Notes: a model not told the origin generated them from the sequence alone. Counted from the first letter of the stretch, positions 47,674 through 56,177 are shown. The stretch: DNA of 64,000 nucleotides from an uncultured Porphyromonadaceae bacterium (GCA_947176605.1 CAMWRH010000007.1:1-64000); one strand, 5' to 3'. A program made the numbers and translations.

Positions 47674-48519
47674 ATGCCCGACATGATAACATCCGACGCC
47701 GACCTCCGGCTCTTTCTCCCCAATTCGGTAATTACCGTAGGACTCGAGACCCCGCTCTTCGACAAACTCGCACCATTCCTCCGCGCCGCCGAAGACACCA
47801 TCGCCCGGTCCGTCGTCTCACCCCCCATACTCGAGGCCGTGGCACGCGCCGAACCCGAACTCATGCATCTCCGCCAGTTCCTGCGCCCGCTCGTCGCAAT
47901 ACGCGCTTTCTGCGATGCCGTCCCTTCGCTCGACATAATACTCACACCGAACGGATTCGGCGTCGTCAGCAATTCCAATGTCGTCCCGGCATCCGAGTCA
48001 CGCGTCCGCGCCCTGCGCGACTCGCTGCTGCTCCGCATCGATCAGCTCACCGAGCAGACCGTCGACGCGCTCCGCCCGTACGCCCCGTGGCGCGACTCCC
48101 CCCAGGGGCGTCTATGGGGTTCCGTGCTCCCCCTTCAGCTCCGGACCGTACGCCGACTGCGTCCCGACCATCACGGCCCCCTGCTCGAGGCCTACGAAGA
48201 CCTGCGCCCGCAGATACGCGACATGGAGGACCGGCTCGCCGACCGGTGGATCTCTCCCGAACTCCTTGAAGAGCTTCGCCGGCACAACCTCGCACGCTCC
48301 CCCTCCGACAGGCAGTCATATGTAATCGCCGCATTCTCGGCCGCCGTCATCGATGCGCTGCGCACGGGTACACCCGATGAGCGCCGCCTGGCGCAGATCG
48401 TCGACGACATACGACGCGACCCGGCTACATTCCACCGTTGGCACAATTCCCGCACCGCACGACTCTTTTCTCCTCCCGTTTTCCGTAACAACCCCCTGTC
48501 GGGGGGATATTTCTTCTGA
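47674..48519 (+). CDS. Head-tail connector-like protein (DUF6712 type)
   Basis: 281 residues, helical. LTPNGFGVVSNSNVVPASES followed by RVRALRDSLLLRIDQ matches a conserved Bacteroidales prophage family placed after portal genes. It probably closes the head or joins head and tail. Confidence 0.65.
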   Translation: MPDMITSDADLRLFLPNSVITVGLETPLFDKLAPFLRAAEDTIARSVVSPPILEAVARAEPELMHLRQFLRPLVAIRAFCDAVPSLDIILTPNGFGVVSNSNVVPASESRVRALRDSLLLRIDQLTEQTVDALRPYAPWRDSPQGRLWGSVLPLQLRTVRRLRPDHHGPLLEAYEDLRPQIRDMEDRLADRWISPELLEELRRHNLARSPSDRQSYVIAAFSAAVIDALRTGTPDERRLAQIVDDIRRDPATFHRWHNSRTARLFSPPVFRNNPLSGGYFF

Positions 48520-48521
48520 TC

Positions 48522-49280
48522 ATGAAAAAGGATATTCTGTCGCGGTATTTCGATTTCCGCCTCCCCGCCGGGTGGGAAGACCTCTCTGAAAAACAGCTCC
48601 GCCTCCTTTACCGCACAATGGCCGCCGCCACAAGCCGCGATGAAGCGAAGTTGCTTTTCCTTTTCCGGATCAACGGTATCCGCACCCTCGGACGCCAGCC
48701 CGACGGGCGTTATCTGCTGCAGGCCGGACGACTCTTTTTCGAGATCTCCCCCCTGCAGTTGGCCGAAGTCTGCGCTTCGCTCGACTGGATCGAGGGGTTC
48801 CCGGAATACCCCGTACGATTCTCCCGCATCGCCCTGCGCCGCGCAAAGGCCCCCGACCTCGAAGACGTCTCATTCGAGGACTGGCTCATTCTCGACAATC
48901 TCTATCAGGGATATATGGCTACCCGCGACGACTCGATGCTCGATGACATGTCGGAAGCCCTGTACGGGCGCCGCATGAGGCTGACTCAGACCCAGCGTCT
49001 GTCCGTTTTCTTCTGGATGGCATCCGTTAAGGCGCTGTTCGCCCGCCGTTGGCCGAATTTCCTCCGCCCCGCAGACCGTCCGGAGCAGTCGGGACCCGAA
49101 CCGCTCGCCGCTCCGCGGCAGTCGGCACAGGATGCATATCTGACTCAGATACGCGCACTGACAAAGGGCGACCTAACGAAGCGTGACCGCATCCTTTCTC
49201 TCCCCTGCCACATAGCCCTGGCCGAGCTTGACGCCCTGGCCCGGGAGTATGAGGAATTCAACTCAAAACACAAGTCATGA
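48522..49280 (+). CDS. Prophage protein, connector region
   Basis: 252 residues, helical, three bases after the previous gene and overlapping the next by four. SEKQLRLLYRTMAAATSRDE and TQRLSVFFWMASVKALFARR are notable stretches. No motif allows a role to be named; context is head-tail joining or tail assembly. Confidence 0.6.
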   Translation: MKKDILSRYFDFRLPAGWEDLSEKQLRLLYRTMAAATSRDEAKLLFLFRINGIRTLGRQPDGRYLLQAGRLFFEISPLQLAEVCASLDWIEGFPEYPVRFSRIALRRAKAPDLEDVSFEDWLILDNLYQGYMATRDDSMLDDMSEALYGRRMRLTQTQRLSVFFWMASVKALFARRWPNFLRPADRPEQSGPEPLAAPRQSAQDAYLTQIRALTKGDLTKRDRILSLPCHIALAELDALAREYEEFNSKHKS

Positions 49281-49960
49281 CACCACATACGGAAAATATC
49301 CCCGTAAATGGCCGCTGGGACGCGGCCTCATATTTCCGAACCCTTACGGAATCAAACCGCATGGCCCGCCATTACGGTTTCCGGTTCGGCATGGTATCCG
49401 GTCTGGACGGTTTCGAGGACGCCCTGGCGGCCCTGCAGTCGCGTACTCCGCTCGTCTGTGTCTCCGACCAGTCGGACGGATATACGTCGCTGTCGGACAC
49501 ACCGCACATCCGCACCGTCAAGACCGTTTTCCTGACAATGCCGCACGCGCAGGGTGACATGCAGGGTCGCGCCCGCGCCCTTGACATCCTGCGCGAGCTG
49601 TTCCGGCAGTTCCTCTCGCATCTGCTGATGCAGCGGACCCGCCTGGCACAGGGCGGAATATATATCGATGACCGCATCGCTTTCTCGGAAATCGACCGCT
49701 ATTTCTACGCGCAGGGTGCCTGCGCTTTCTTTACGGTGACCGTCGACCGGTACGCCGACATTTCGTTTAACCCCGGTGAATGGATTCCGGAAGCGCTCCC
49801 CGGTCTGGCCGCTCCGCTCCCTTACCGCATCATCCCGGATACTCATGGCAAGTCAGCAGAACCGCACACCCCGACAGCGCCTGGAGGAACGTCAGAAGTA
49901 CCTCCGTGCATTCAATTCGACCATGATCAAGATCTGGCGCGAGCAGATCGTCTCCCTTAA
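49277..49960 (+). CDS. Tail completion-like protein (tentative)
   Basis: 227 residues. ACAFFTVTVDRYADISFNPG and EWIPE resemble the C-terminal strands of small tail-terminator proteins. Its last 116 bases overlap the next gene in another frame, which is long and may mean that the tail after about residue 190 is dispensable. It lies before a gp10-like gene, consistent with tail completion. Confidence 0.55.
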   Translation: MTPHTENIPVNGRWDAASYFRTLTESNRMARHYGFRFGMVSGLDGFEDALAALQSRTPLVCVSDQSDGYTSLSDTPHIRTVKTVFLTMPHAQGDMQGRARALDILRELFRQFLSHLLMQRTRLAQGGIYIDDRIAFSEIDRYFYAQGACAFFTVTVDRYADISFNPGEWIPEALPGLAAPLPYRIIPDTHGKSAEPHTPTAPGGTSEVPPCIQFDHDQDLARADRLP

Positions 49961-50285
49961 GGTCATCGATACCGGACATCTCTTTTCTTCGGTCGCAGCC
50001 GTCAGCATGACCGCCGACGGGCAGTTCGTCTCCGCCGAACTGCGCCAGACGTTCTCGGAATACGGCATATACCAGGACTACGGCACAGGACGCGAGGTCC
50101 CGCGCGGAAATCCCGGTGACATAGGCCGCGACAAGGTCCGCCGCCGCAGGCGTTGGTTCTCACGAAAGCATTACGCTTCGGTCATGAACATCCGCGAGTT
50201 CTTTGCAGACAATCTCGGCCGCCACATGGCAGATGTCATATCCGACTCGCTCACACCGTCCATACGCCGACGGTTCGGCTCCTGA
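49845..50285 (+). CDS. HK97 gp10-like head-tail joining protein
   Basis: 146 residues starting at 49845 (MASQQNRTPRQRLEE). VIDTGHLFSSV, FSEYGIYQDYGTGREVPRGN and RWFSRKHYASVMNIREFFAD are the pattern of gp10-family proteins in Bacteroidales prophages. Strongly basic. Confidence 0.7.
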   Translation: MASQQNRTPRQRLEERQKYLRAFNSTMIKIWREQIVSLKVIDTGHLFSSVAAVSMTADGQFVSAELRQTFSEYGIYQDYGTGREVPRGNPGDIGRDKVRRRRRWFSRKHYASVMNIREFFADNLGRHMADVISDSLTPSIRRRFGS

Positions 50286-50293
50286 ACCTGTCT

Positions 50294-50324
50294 TTTGAAC
50301 CCGCCCCGAAGTACGCTATTTTTG
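50294..50324 (+). promoter_or_regulatory. Promoter of the 50330 tail gene
   Basis: TTTG, 19 bases, TATTTTTG: perfect consensus. It ends five bases before the ATG, so the message is probably leaderless. Confidence 0.65.
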
Positions 50325-50329
50325 CCCCC

Positions 50330-51445
50330 ATGAACATCTCGACTACCGCTCTGGCAAACACGATTGCCGCTTTCCGCCGCCTTACGGCGTTCGCCTCGGT
50401 CTCTCCGGACTCGCTCGGAGCGATCCTTGAGGCCCTGCGTCTGGCCATCGGCTCGACGGCCTCCGGAGCCGCCGCGGATACGGACCTGCAGAAGATCTCA
50501 GCACGGCTGCAGTCCCTGGAGAAGACGGCTTCTGTGCTCAGTCCCGTCAATTCGCCGGGCTGCGTCCCCGTTCTCTCATCCGAAGGACGCCTGCCGGCTG
50601 CCGTATTGCCCGAAGCCGGTACCCTCTTTTCGGCAATCCTCCCGTGGATTTGGACCCTGATGACCGATGACGGCTACAAGTCGCAGGCGTTTCTCTTCTG
50701 CGATGACCTGGAGTTCCCCGGTGGACAGAATGTGCTGGCTAACGGATATTACCCCGGCCTGCACCCCACACGCCCCTACTTCATGCACGGAGCGTTCTAT
50801 TCCGTACAGCAGGCCGCCGAAATACTGTTCGACCGCTGGGTCATCGGTTCGGGTGGCATCATGCAGCGCGCTCACGCCAACATCCCCCAGGAAGTCAAGG
50901 CGTCCGACTCGCGCATAACCATGGCATATACGGCCACAAACAACTGGAACCCGTACACCATCGCCATCGGTCTGCGCGGCGTCCGCTCCGAGATCGAGCC
51001 CACATCCATCTACCGCGCATTTCACGGCGCCGGAGCCCTGCGGGCCGTCATCGGCACGATCTCGCTCAAGCGCGTCACATCGCAGTTCGAGGCCTCCAGC
51101 GCGTTTCTCAACTGTCCGGAGCTGCGCTTCGTGCTGCTGCGCCGCATCGCCGACTGCATCACCGAACTCGACCTGTCCGGATGCTCGCCGCTCATTGCCG
51201 AGACAATGCGCTTCGACGACGCCGACGCGCAGATGTCCGCCGTCACCTTCAACCCCGTCAAGTACCTCTTTGAGAACATCGACGACCCCGACAGCGGATT
51301 CTGGCGCGACCCCGACGCTCCGCTCCTCATAAAATTCCCTGCCGGAGTGCCGGCCCGCATAATGGCAACATCCGACCTGATGGCCGCCTACCGTGCCGCA
51401 CGCGAGGCCCATCCCGGACTGCGCGTCGAAGGAATGATTGTCTGA
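50330..51445 (+). CDS. Tail protein with BspA-like leucine-rich segment
   Basis: 371 residues. A helical N-terminus (ALANTIAAFRRLTAF) leads to a body with TISLKRVTSQFEASSAFLNC and ITELDLSGCSPLIAETMRF, degenerate LRR_5/BspA-type repeats. Such repeats on phage tails suggest binding to a host surface. It has its own promoter. Confidence 0.65.
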   Translation: MNISTTALANTIAAFRRLTAFASVSPDSLGAILEALRLAIGSTASGAAADTDLQKISARLQSLEKTASVLSPVNSPGCVPVLSSEGRLPAAVLPEAGTLFSAILPWIWTLMTDDGYKSQAFLFCDDLEFPGGQNVLANGYYPGLHPTRPYFMHGAFYSVQQAAEILFDRWVIGSGGIMQRAHANIPQEVKASDSRITMAYTATNNWNPYTIAIGLRGVRSEIEPTSIYRAFHGAGALRAVIGTISLKRVTSQFEASSAFLNCPELRFVLLRRIADCITELDLSGCSPLIAETMRFDDADAQMSAVTFNPVKYLFENIDDPDSGFWRDPDAPLLIKFPAGVPARIMATSDLMAAYRAAREAHPGLRVEGMIV

Positions 51446-51470
51446 ACCAAACGCAAAAAACTCCGTAAAA

Positions 51471-52154
51471 ATGCAGAATCACGACAGGCACATAACACCG
51501 CATGACGCGCACCGCTTCCCGGACGGACATCACCGCCCCCCGCTGCGCAACATCAACCACAAGGAGGATTTTCCCCTTCCGCTGACCCTGCGCGACTCGC
51601 GCGGCGCCCCGCTGCGCATCCCCGACTACGATTTCACCGTCCGGCTCATCGCCGGATCCGCAGAATATTTCGCCGGACGCTTCAACGGCCGGCTGGTCAA
51701 CTGCCGCCCGGCGCAGCATGATTACTGCACGCTGGTGGTGTTCTGCACCGACCATCACTTCCCCCCGTGCCCCGAACTGATGGCGGAAATCACCTATCAT
51801 GTGCCGGACGCGGATTACGGCTGCCGGGGGTTCCGCAATATCGTGCGCCGACAGCCTACGGGCATATGCCTGACCGTACGCCGGTCGGATCTCCCCGGAT
51901 GGGCCGATTTCGACGGTCTGCCGGAGCATTCGTGCGGCTGCGATACCATCTCGCAGAATGAGATCGACGACATGTGGCTCCGTCTGCAGGCCCCGCTGCA
52001 TCATCCCGGTTGCCGTCCGGAGCCACGTCCGCCACATCATCCGCACCCGCATCCCCCTCACGGACCGTGCGGCGCCGCCCACCATGAGTCCATCTCGCCG
52101 CATGACCTGGATTCGATGTGGCAGCGATTCGAGGCCGATACACGCCGTAAATAG
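51471..52154 (+). CDS. Tail or baseplate protein, His/Pro-rich end
   Basis: 227 residues starting at 51471 (MQNHDRHITPHDAHR). A strand-rich middle (FTVRLIAGSAEYFAGRFNGR) is followed by a His/Pro repeat (HHPHPHPPHGPC) that could bind metal. The short motif SPHDLDSMWQRFE near the end echoes SQNEIDDMWLRLQ earlier in the protein. Function unknown; it lies within the tail-fibre group. Confidence 0.6.
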   Translation: MQNHDRHITPHDAHRFPDGHHRPPLRNINHKEDFPLPLTLRDSRGAPLRIPDYDFTVRLIAGSAEYFAGRFNGRLVNCRPAQHDYCTLVVFCTDHHFPPCPELMAEITYHVPDADYGCRGFRNIVRRQPTGICLTVRRSDLPGWADFDGLPEHSCGCDTISQNEIDDMWLRLQAPLHHPGCRPEPRPPHHPHPHPPHGPCGAAHHESISPHDLDSMWQRFEADTRRK

Positions 52155-52182
52155 TCAATAACCCCATAATTCATCTCTCCAA

Positions 52183-52449
52183 ATGGAAACAGTTTCCTCT
52201 AAGTTTCTCGACCTTAACGGTCTGCGGAATGTACTGGCAAAAGTCAACAAGTCAATCGAGGCCGCGCACACCGACGCGACTCTTCCGGCCACACCGACCC
52301 GCCCGGGTCTCGTAATTCCCGCCGACGGCATCGATGTCGATGAGACCGGCACAATCTCGGTGCGTATCGTCTCCGATGACGAAATCGCCGAAATCTGGAC
52401 CGAAGTGCTCTTCACTGCCGCCGACCGCGATACCGCGGCCGCAGGCTGA
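52183..52449 (+). CDS. Short tail-fibre protein 1
   Basis: 88 residues. It opens with KFLDLNGLRNVLAKVNKSIE, a motif shared with the next two genes, then TRPGLVIPADGIDVDETGTI, one repeat of the tail-fibre type. It ends with EIAEIWTEVLF. It may be a cap or trimming unit of the fibre. Confidence 0.6.
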   Translation: METVSSKFLDLNGLRNVLAKVNKSIEAAHTDATLPATPTRPGLVIPADGIDVDETGTISVRIVSDDEIAEIWTEVLFTAADRDTAAAG

Positions 52450-52483
52450 CAATCCGTTTAACCTCTGACCATTACCCACGAAT

Positions 52484-53092
52484 ATGGCAAGTAAATTCGT
52501 TGACAGCGCCGGTCTGAAGACCGCGCTTCAGAAAGTTAAGTCCGAAATCGATACCACGAAGGCCTCGATTCTGGCGCAGAAGGCTACGGCCACCACCCTG
52601 GGTGTCGTGATGCCCGGCACAAACATGACCGTCGGGACCGACGGCAAACTCAATGTCGCCACCGGATCCACCACCGCTCTGGGTGTGCTGAAGGTCGGAT
52701 CGAACCTGGCCTGCACCTCCGGCACGGTTTCGGTCGCTACCGGGTCCACCACCGCTCTGGGTGTGCTTAAGGTCGGATCGAACCTCACATGTACCTCCGG
52801 CACAGTGGCCGTCGATACGACGAAAGTGGCGCTTAAGACCGACATCAATACGGCGATCACGAACCTTATCGGCGGTGCGCCGGAGACGCTCGACACGCTC
52901 CAGGAGATTGCCGACGCCCTCGGGCAGGATGCCAACCTTTCGGCTACCCTGACGGCCTCGATCGCGACCAAGGCCAATTCCGCCGATGTCTACACCAAGA
53001 CCGTGACCGATTCCACATTCGTCAAACAGGCCGACCTCGCGGCCCTCTCGACCACTGAAATCAATACCGTACTCTCCTCGGTATGGGCATGA
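52484..53092 (+). CDS. Tail-fibre protein 2 with 26-residue repeats
   Basis: 202 residues. The N-terminal motif KFVDSAGLKTALQKVKSEID is followed by three fibre repeats; the last two are nearly identical tandem copies (VATGSTTALGVLKVGSN on each). The end has APETLDTLQEIADALGQDAN, common in tail fibres. Slippage between the copies could change fibre length. Confidence 0.75.
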   Translation: MASKFVDSAGLKTALQKVKSEIDTTKASILAQKATATTLGVVMPGTNMTVGTDGKLNVATGSTTALGVLKVGSNLACTSGTVSVATGSTTALGVLKVGSNLTCTSGTVAVDTTKVALKTDINTAITNLIGGAPETLDTLQEIADALGQDANLSATLTASIATKANSADVYTKTVTDSTFVKQADLAALSTTEINTVLSSVWA

Positions 53093-53162
53093 TTCCCCTT
53101 TTTTCCTTAACCTCAGGGATGTCCGCCACACCCCGGCGGGCATCCCCTCCAACCCCACCGAC

Positions 53163-54167
53163 ATGGCTAAATACATGGATGCGGCCGGAATACGCGCTCT
53201 GGCCGAATCGGCTAAATCCTATTTCGCCGCTATTGACGACCTCGCATCAACAAATGAGATCCAGGAGCGCCTGACAGAAATCCTGATGCAAAATCAGGAA
53301 ACCTTTGATACCATGGCATCTCTGCTTCAGATCATGCTGGGCAGAACATCCGCAGCAAAGATATATTCACTGTATCAGGACCCTACCGCATACAATCTCA
53401 CAAGCTCGATGGGGATGGCCGTGGCGCCTCCTGTGCCCATAGAAGTAGCCACCCTGTCATGCAAGAATTCGAGCGGAATCCAATACTTTCCGGAGGCATA
53501 CATACCCTACGTGACAACGTTGGCCAGTGCTTTCTCCAATGCCGCGCAGCTCAAGGTAGTGGGAAATATCTATGCTGGAAATTGCAAAAGCCTCGCGCAG
53601 GCTTTTTACAATGCGTACAGGCTTCTGATTGTTGAAAACATCTATGCTCCAGAATGCACCGACGCCTCGTACCTTTTCGCAGGCTGCTCGGTCCTTGAAA
53701 GAATCGGGAGGCTCGACATCGGGACTCCTGCTACGGTAGCCGGAATGTTCAAACTCTGCACCGCACTTAAAACGGTGCCGGAAGTGGATACATCTGCCGC
53801 TACAGATCTGAGCTATATGTTTGACGGATCTGCTCAGATAAAACGAATCGAAGGAATCTCCTTTAAGTCAGCTGCAAATATCTCATCCATCTTCAATCAG
53901 ATGGGGGCCAATGTAGAATACGCATATCTCCTCGATCTCGGTTACACCGACGTGATGCCCGATCTGTCGGCTCTGACGAAATGGGGCACCGGCAAAGCTG
54001 AAAATCTGGAGTCGCTACGCTATTCACTTGTAGAGTCCTCCTGCGACCGCGCCGCCGCAGGACTGCCAAACCTTACAATGCGGCCATCTCAGACATCATT
54101 CGCGCTGCTCTCCAGTGAGGACGTAGCGCGTATCATAGCCAAAGGTTATACAATATTTCCTAAATAA
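53163..54167 (+). CDS. Tail-fibre protein 3, BspA/DUF285-like
   Basis: 334 residues. The N-terminal motif KYMDAAGIRALAESAKSYFA is shared with the two preceding genes. The body carries repeats of about 24 residues such as ASYLFAGCSVLERIGRLDIG and DLSYMFDGSAQIKRIEG, a leucine-rich surface-protein type. The body is richer in A+T than its neighbours, consistent with a swapped receptor-binding module. Confidence 0.75.
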   Translation: MAKYMDAAGIRALAESAKSYFAAIDDLASTNEIQERLTEILMQNQETFDTMASLLQIMLGRTSAAKIYSLYQDPTAYNLTSSMGMAVAPPVPIEVATLSCKNSSGIQYFPEAYIPYVTTLASAFSNAAQLKVVGNIYAGNCKSLAQAFYNAYRLLIVENIYAPECTDASYLFAGCSVLERIGRLDIGTPATVAGMFKLCTALKTVPEVDTSAATDLSYMFDGSAQIKRIEGISFKSAANISSIFNQMGANVEYAYLLDLGYTDVMPDLSALTKWGTGKAENLESLRYSLVESSCDRAAAGLPNLTMRPSQTSFALLSSEDVARIIAKGYTIFPK

Positions 54168-54175
54168 TCACTCTT

Positions 54176-54430
54176 ATGATTGAATCACAATTCTCTGTAA
54201 GATGTCTTGAAGCATCGGAAGGCTATTTCATAACACAGGCTGCAGATGTGCCTGATAGCGCTCGTATGGTCGGCAAACGTGTAATACTGGGAGTGAATGA
54301 TTCCCCCTCCAACTGGAAGGAAATCACGGCTCTTGAGGCGGCCCGTATCCAGACCCTGCAGGGGATGGCCGCAGTCACTGCCCCGCTCCCCGATATCGCT
54401 GAACCCGCTCAGCCGTCAGATCCGGAATAA
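54176..54430 (+). CDS. Small protein after the tail fibre
   Basis: 84 residues, eight bases downstream of fibre gene 3. NSPSN-like turns are absent; DSPSNWKEITALEAARIQ is the most regular part. It may be a fibre chaperone by position only. Confidence 0.5.
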   Translation: MIESQFSVRCLEASEGYFITQAADVPDSARMVGKRVILGVNDSPSNWKEITALEAARIQTLQGMAAVTAPLPDIAEPAQPSDPE

Positions 54431-54479
54431 CCGCCCCGCAGGTTTCCGCACCGCCGCAGGGCTTCAGCCCTGCCCCCGC

Positions 54480-54541
54480 TGCTCTCCCTCTCTCCCCGTT
54501 CCCCATTCCTCCCTCCTAATTCCTGATTCCTCTCTCCTCCC
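54480..54541 (+). repeat. Pyrimidine-rich tract before holin gene
   Basis: CTCCTAATTCCTGATTCCTC and similar units, almost free of G, shared with the second half of the tract at 38789-38851. Confidence 0.7.
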
Positions 54542-54543
54542 CC

Positions 54544-54813
54544 ATGAACAGTCTAAGAAACGAACTGGCCGCCCTCCCTGTCCGCGAACAGGTGCTGTTC
54601 CTGCTCGCAGTGATCTGCATGGTGGCCGCAATGGTGGTGATCTTTATCGCCATGTACACCGCCCCGAAGGGTGAAATCCACTCTTCGGTGCTCACTTATT
54701 TCGGTATCTCGCTCGGTTTCGTCGGGTCGGTATTCGGTATCTCTACCCACTATAACGCCGAACTCGAAAAACTGAAACAGATGGTGGCCGACGCCTCCAA
54801 GCGTCCGGCCTGA
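54544..54813 (+). CDS. Holin-like membrane protein
   Basis: 89 residues with two membrane segments (VLFLLAVICMVAAMVVIFIA and VLTYFGISLGFVGSVFGI) and a charged C-terminus. Location before the amidase and spanin supports a holin that times lysis. Confidence 0.75.
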   Translation: MNSLRNELAALPVREQVLFLLAVICMVAAMVVIFIAMYTAPKGEIHSSVLTYFGISLGFVGSVFGISTHYNAELEKLKQMVADASKRPA

Positions 54814-54821
54814 CCGACCGC

Positions 54822-55049
54822 TCACAGCGACTCAAGTACCGTGTTGAGCGCCTCGGCCATCGAGACCCCCATGCGCGCCGCATAGGCCTGCAGACGCTCT
54901 TTGGCAAGCGCCGACACCTTCACCCCTATCGCACACGTGCGGTCGGCTTTCGCGGGGCGCCCCGCTCCGGCACGCGCTCCACCGCGCCGCTCCACCTTCT
55001 CCACGCCGGAGACGCAAGCCCCGCCGTCTCGTTTAATTTTCTCTTGCAT
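54822..55049 (-). CDS. Ribbon-helix-helix-like small protein
   Basis: 75 residues on the strand opposite the late genes. The end, CAIGVKVSALAKERLQAYAA followed by RMGVSMAEALN, fits a CopG/Arc-type ribbon-helix-helix after a basic Gly/Ala/Arg linker. A leftward promoter lies at 55309-55339. It may regulate the lysis or late region. Confidence 0.65.
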   Translation of the reverse strand: MQEKIKRDGGACVSGVEKVERRGGARAGAGRPAKADRTCAIGVKVSALAKERLQAYAARMGVSMAEALNTVLESL

Positions 55050-55074
55050 AATTCAAATTTAATCGTTAACTTTG
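55044..55074 (+). promoter_or_regulatory. Rightward promoter of candidate RNA 1
   Basis: TTG, 20 bases, TAACTTTG: full consensus. It overlaps the start of the leftward small gene. Confidence 0.65.
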
Positions 55075-55078
55075 TGCC

Positions 55079-55264
55079 ATAACCCTAAAACCGCAAAGGG
55101 CGCCCCGCTGTTGCCGCAGCGGGGACTTTAAAACCTTTGTTACCCTTTTGAGTTTTAGAAGAGCCGGATTCTGAATCTCACGACTTTCTTACTCCAAATC
55201 GAGATTGTGATTTCAACCTTTATCATGATTTGAGGTGGTTTTAGGGTTATTCCCTCCTTTTTCA
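55079..55264 (+). ncRNA. Candidate structured RNA 1
   Basis: Directly after the predicted start point, ATAACCCTAAAACC (55079-55092) pairs perfectly with GGTTTTAGGGTTAT (55237-55250), closing an RNA of about 172 bases. Inside are a GC hairpin (CCCCGCT / AGCGGGG) and AATCTC / GAGATT. CTCCTTTTT follows. No frame in it looks coding. Function unknown. Confidence 0.5.
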
Positions 55265-55308
55265 TTGGGCGAGGGGCAATCTCACCGCAATCTCTCTTGA
55301 TTGCATTA

Positions 55309-55339
55309 CAAAGTTAGTGATTATTTTTGAATTATCCAA
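55309..55339 (-). promoter_or_regulatory. Leftward promoter facing RNA 1
   Basis: The minus strand reads TTG, 20 bases, TAACTTTG, full consensus. Transcription would cross the RNA 1 region in antisense toward the small RHH gene. Confidence 0.6.
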
Positions 55340-55361
55340 GTATATTTCAAAAATAATCACT
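55316..55361. repeat. 16-bp inverted repeat before amidase
   Basis: AGTGATTATTTTTGAA and its exact complement flank 14 bases. It overlaps the leftward promoter and ends 27 bases before the amidase start, so it may be an operator. Confidence 0.6.
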
Positions 55362-55387
55362 TATTTTTTCACTTTTCCTCTCTCATC

Positions 55388-55807
55388 ATGAATAAACCGG
55401 AATTTATACTGATCCACTGCTCCGACACGAAGGAGGGCGCGGATTTTTCGGCCAAGGATATCGATGCGTGGCACCGCGCACGCGGTTTCCGTTGCATCGG
55501 GTATCATTATGTCGTGCGCCTCGATGGCACCTACGAACGTGGCCGCCAGGATCTCGAGGAGGGCGCCCATTGCGTCCAGGAGTCGATGAACCGCCGCTCG
55601 GTGGCCATCTGCTACATCGGCGGCCAGTCGAAGGACGGGAAGTATGCCGACACCCGAACCCCGGAGCAGAAGCGCACCATCATCACGCTGATCCGCACGC
55701 TGCGCGGCCGTTACGGGAATCTCCCCGTCCTGGGACACCGCGATGTGAAGGGGGTGGCAAAGGCCTGCCCCTGCTTCGATGCGGCCAAAGAATACGCCAA
55801 CCTCTGA
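55388..55807 (+). CDS. N-acetylmuramoyl-L-alanine amidase (endolysin)
   Basis: 139 residues, the minimal amidase_2 domain. FILIHCSDT, IGYHYVVRLDGTYERGR and GHRDVKGVAKACPC supply the zinc ligands and active site (His, His, Cys). It would cut the bond between peptide and sugar in peptidoglycan at lysis. There is no signal peptide, so it depends on the holin. Confidence 0.92.
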   Translation: MNKPEFILIHCSDTKEGADFSAKDIDAWHRARGFRCIGYHYVVRLDGTYERGRQDLEEGAHCVQESMNRRSVAICYIGGQSKDGKYADTRTPEQKRTIITLIRTLRGRYGNLPVLGHRDVKGVAKACPCFDAAKEYANL

Positions 55808-55816
55808 TCAGCGCTC

Positions 55817-56074
55817 ATGGACTCTCCGGCCACTCCCCCGCCCCGTCAGTCGCCCGATCTGACACGGATTCTGCTCACGGCGCTGCTCCTGCTGCTCCTG
55901 CTGCTGACATCGACCGGATGCCGCACACAGCAACAGCGCACGGCCATCACCGAGCACCGTCTGACATTCCGCACCGATTCGACCCTGCTGATATCCACGC
56001 GCACCGATACGATCACGACACGCGAACTATCGGTCGACATCCCCATCTGGCAGTTCTTCCCTCTCATACGTTGA
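55817..56074 (+). CDS. Spanin-like lipoprotein
   Basis: 85 residues with a Leu-rich signal and lipobox TSTGC, then a short polar region and a terminal hydrophobic stretch (DIPIWQFFPLIR). The layout fits a unimolecular spanin or Rz1-like lipoprotein that disrupts the outer membrane after endolysin action. Confidence 0.7.
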   Translation: MDSPATPPPRQSPDLTRILLTALLLLLLLLTSTGCRTQQQRTAITEHRLTFRTDSTLLISTRTDTITTRELSVDIPIWQFFPLIR

Positions 56075-56113
56075 TGGCGCCGCGCCCCCCTGCTTCGGGA
56101 GGCGCGGCGCCTC
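56059..56113 (+). repeat. 55-bp direct repeat, copy 1 (spanin end plus terminator hairpin)
   Basis: It covers the last codons of the spanin gene and a hairpin with GGCGCCGCGCC / GGCGCGGCGCC arms. An almost identical copy (one base shorter) lies at 56749-56802. Confidence 0.85.
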
Positions 56114-56177
56114 TGTCACACCCCTGCGATGTCGCTCAACGCCGCAGGGATTTTTTTTGAAAAAAGTTCCCGAAAAA

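Noticed and set aside
50330-54430. Diversity-generating retroelement acting on tail-fibre genes
   Set aside because: No reverse transcriptase or template repeat is present within the window.
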